NCBI GenBank assembly: GCA_900546485.1
Contig: URDK01000075.1
Span: forward strand, 1-14,498
Direction of reading: 5' to 3'
From: an uncultured Eubacteriales bacterium
GTDB lineage: Bacteria; Bacillota; Clostridia; Oscillospirales; Oscillospiraceae
DNA: 14,498 bases
Part shown: positions 13,264 through 14,498 of the stretch, one piece after another
Layout: every line of letters begins with the position of its first letter
Numbering within the stretch: the stretch's first letter is position 1
Notes under the pieces: model-generated
Databases searched by the model: none
The model's input: the letters and a program-made list of their open reading frames with translations, nothing else
Told to the model about the DNA's origin: nothing
Position numbers and translations under genes: made by a program

Positions 13264-14498
13264 GCCGTCACCTGCTTCAAATACTCTATCTGCGCCGCTA
13301 TGTTTGCCGGGGAGGCGCCGCCCTGAGAGGTGCGCTTCGCCACGCAGGCGGCGAGGGAAATGTCGTCGTAGAGGCTCTCGTCGAATTCGTCGGAGAAAGC
13401 CTTGTATTCCTCGAGCGTCATGCCCTCGAGGTCCTTGCCGTTTTCTATGCACCAGGCGACGATCTCACCCGTGAGCTTGTAGGCCGTGCGGAAGGGCACG
13501 CCGCGCTTGGCGAGCCAGTCGGCGAGGTCGGTGGCGTTTATGAAGCCGCCCTTCGCCGCGGCAAGCATGTTCTCCTTCTTCACGGTCATCGTCTCTATCA
13601 TCGGCGCAAATACGCCGAGGCAGGCGTTCACGGTGTCAAAGGCGTCGAAAACGGCCTCCTTGTCCTCCTGCATGTCCTTGTTGTAGGCGAGGGGCAGGCC
13701 CTTGAGCATGGTGAGGAGGGTTATGAGGTCGCCGTAGACCCGGCCGGTCTTGCCGCGCACGAGCTCCGCCATGTCGGAGTTCTTCTTCTGCGGCATGATG
13801 GACGAGCCCGTGGTGTAGGCGTCCGAGAGCTCCACGAAACGGAATTCCCAGCTGGTCCAGAGGATGAGCTCCTCAGAGAGCCGCGAGAGATGCGTCATGA
13901 CCAGCGCGAGCGCCGAGGCCAGCTCCACGCAGAAGTCGCGGTCGGAGACGGCGTCGAGGCTGTTGAGGCAGACGCCGTCGAAGCCGAGCTCCGCGGCGGT
14001 GGCTTCGCGGTCTATGGGGTGGGTCGTCCCGGCAAGGGCGCAGGCGCCTAGCGGGGAGAAATTCATGCGCTTGGCCGCGTCGGAGAGGCGGCCCATGTCG
14101 CGCGAGAACATCATGCCGTAGGCGAGCAGCTGATGCGCAAAGGTGATCGGCTGCGCGCGCTGAAGATGCGTGTAGCCCGGCATGATGGCGTCGGTGTTCT
14201 TTTCCGCCTGGACGCAGAGGGCGGAGATGAGCTTCGCGATGAGCTCTATGGTCTCCGCGGCCGCGTCGCGCAGGTAGAGCCGCGTGTCGACTGCTACCTG
14301 GTCATTACGGCTGCGCGCGGTGTGCAGCTTCTTGCCGGTGTCGCCGATGCGCGCGGTGAGCGTTTTTTCGACGAACGAGTGGATGTCCTCGCAGGCGGGG
14401 TCGATCTCCAGCCGGCCGTCGTCCAGCTCGGCGCGGATTTCCCCGAGCGCGCGCAGAATCCTTTCGGCCTCCGCCTCGGTGACGATGCCGCAGGCGCC
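13260..14498 (-). CDS. argH: Argininosuccinate lyase, N-terminus cut by window edge
   Basis: 412 residues of the fumarase/aspartase-superfamily lyase that splits argininosuccinate into arginine and fumarate. The frame stays open to base 14498 on the minus strand. Its first visible part reads CEDIHSFVE and then HTARSRNDQV, both hallmark ArgH segments, so the ATG at 14183 is internal. Further motifs are PGYTHLQRAQP and the flexible catalytic serine loop GSSIMPQKKN. ArgH proteins are usually about 455-465 residues, so roughly the first 45-50 are missing. It is the earliest arg gene visible here. The promoter, any ArgR operators, and probably argG would lie beyond the window. Confidence 0.96.
   Translation of the reverse strand, partial: GACGIVTEAEAERILRALGEIRAELDDGRLEIDPACEDIHSFVEKTLTARIGDTGKKLHTARSRNDQVAVDTRLYLRDAAAETIELIAKLISALCVQAEKNTDAIMPGYTHLQRAQPITFAHQLLAYGMMFSRDMGRLSDAAKRMNFSPLGACALAGTTHPIDREATAAELGFDGVCLNSLDAVSDRDFCVELASALALVMTHLSRLSEELILWTSWEFRFVELSDAYTTGSSIMPQKKNSDMAELVRGKTGRVYGDLITLLTMLKGLPLAYNKDMQEDKEAVFDAFDTVNACLGVFAPMIETMTVKKENMLAAAKGGFINATDLADWLAKRGVPFRTAYKLTGEIVAWCIENGKDLEGMTLEEYKAFSDEFDESLYDDISLAACVAKRTSQGGASPANIAAQIEYLKQVTA

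Noticed and set aside
13264..13452. N-terminal extension of argC to an ATG at 13452
   Set aside because: It lies inside argH and adds a low-complexity basic tail before the Rossmann motif, which should be at the N-terminus.
14181..14183. ATG as the start of argH
   Set aside because: The same frame continues upstream with the conserved ArgH segments CEDIHSFVE and HTARSRNDQV to the window edge.
1..14498. CRISPR arrays, insertion sequences, tRNA or rRNA genes
   Set aside because: No regularly spaced direct repeats, transposase frames or cloverleaf/rRNA sequence were noticed on either strand.

Overview
The window is a GC-rich, tightly packed bacterial chromosome segment. Every gene family in it is known. 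The families, the strong Shine-Dalgarno sites, the occasional TTG starts and the presence of a 2-hydroxyacyl-CoA dehydratase suggest an anaerobic high-GC Firmicute (class Clostridia, perhaps a gut Oscillospiraceae relative). That placement is inference from gene content, not from a marker gene. No mobile element, CRISPR array, tRNA or rRNA was seen, and no gene-free stretch exceeds about 170 bases.

Layout. Positions 1-2747 carry three plus-strand genes: the 3' part of an M14 zinc carboxypeptidase of the gamma-D-glutamyl-diamino-acid endopeptidase type, an Mrp/NBP35-type Fe-S carrier ATPase with its own promoter, and a cation diffusion facilitator whose metal site looks like the manganese type. 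A double-hairpin terminator (2775-2842) separates them from ilvE (2845-3915, minus strand), a branched-chain aminotransferase. ilvE is transcribed divergently from a DUF362 protein with a two-cluster ferredoxin tail (4082-5218, plus strand), and the two promoters lie back to back. A perfect bidirectional terminator (5218-5252) ends the DUF362 gene and the convergent two-gene dehydratase operon (7870 to 5281, minus strand), which has a consensus promoter, TTGACA-N17-TATAAT.

The rest, 8036-14498 on the minus strand, is an arginine biosynthesis operon read as argH-argC-argJ-argB-argD-argF and closed by a terminator at 7982-8020. ArgJ, ArgB, ArgC and ArgD make ornithine from glutamate by the acetyl-recycling route, ArgF makes citrulline, and ArgH makes arginine. 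ArgG is not in the window. Gaps are 0-17 bases, with two 4-base ATGA overlaps, so translational coupling is likely. argH is cut by the window edge.

Most worth a second look are: the dehydratase pair, which lacks an adjacent activator ATPase and appears to lack the usual third cluster cysteine in both subunits; the Asn-Asp-Asp-Asp metal site and duplicated C-terminal domain of the CDF transporter; the compact divergent promoter between ilvE and the DUF362 gene; and the type 2 ArgC inside a Firmicute-like arg operon. I found no clearly new multi-gene system.
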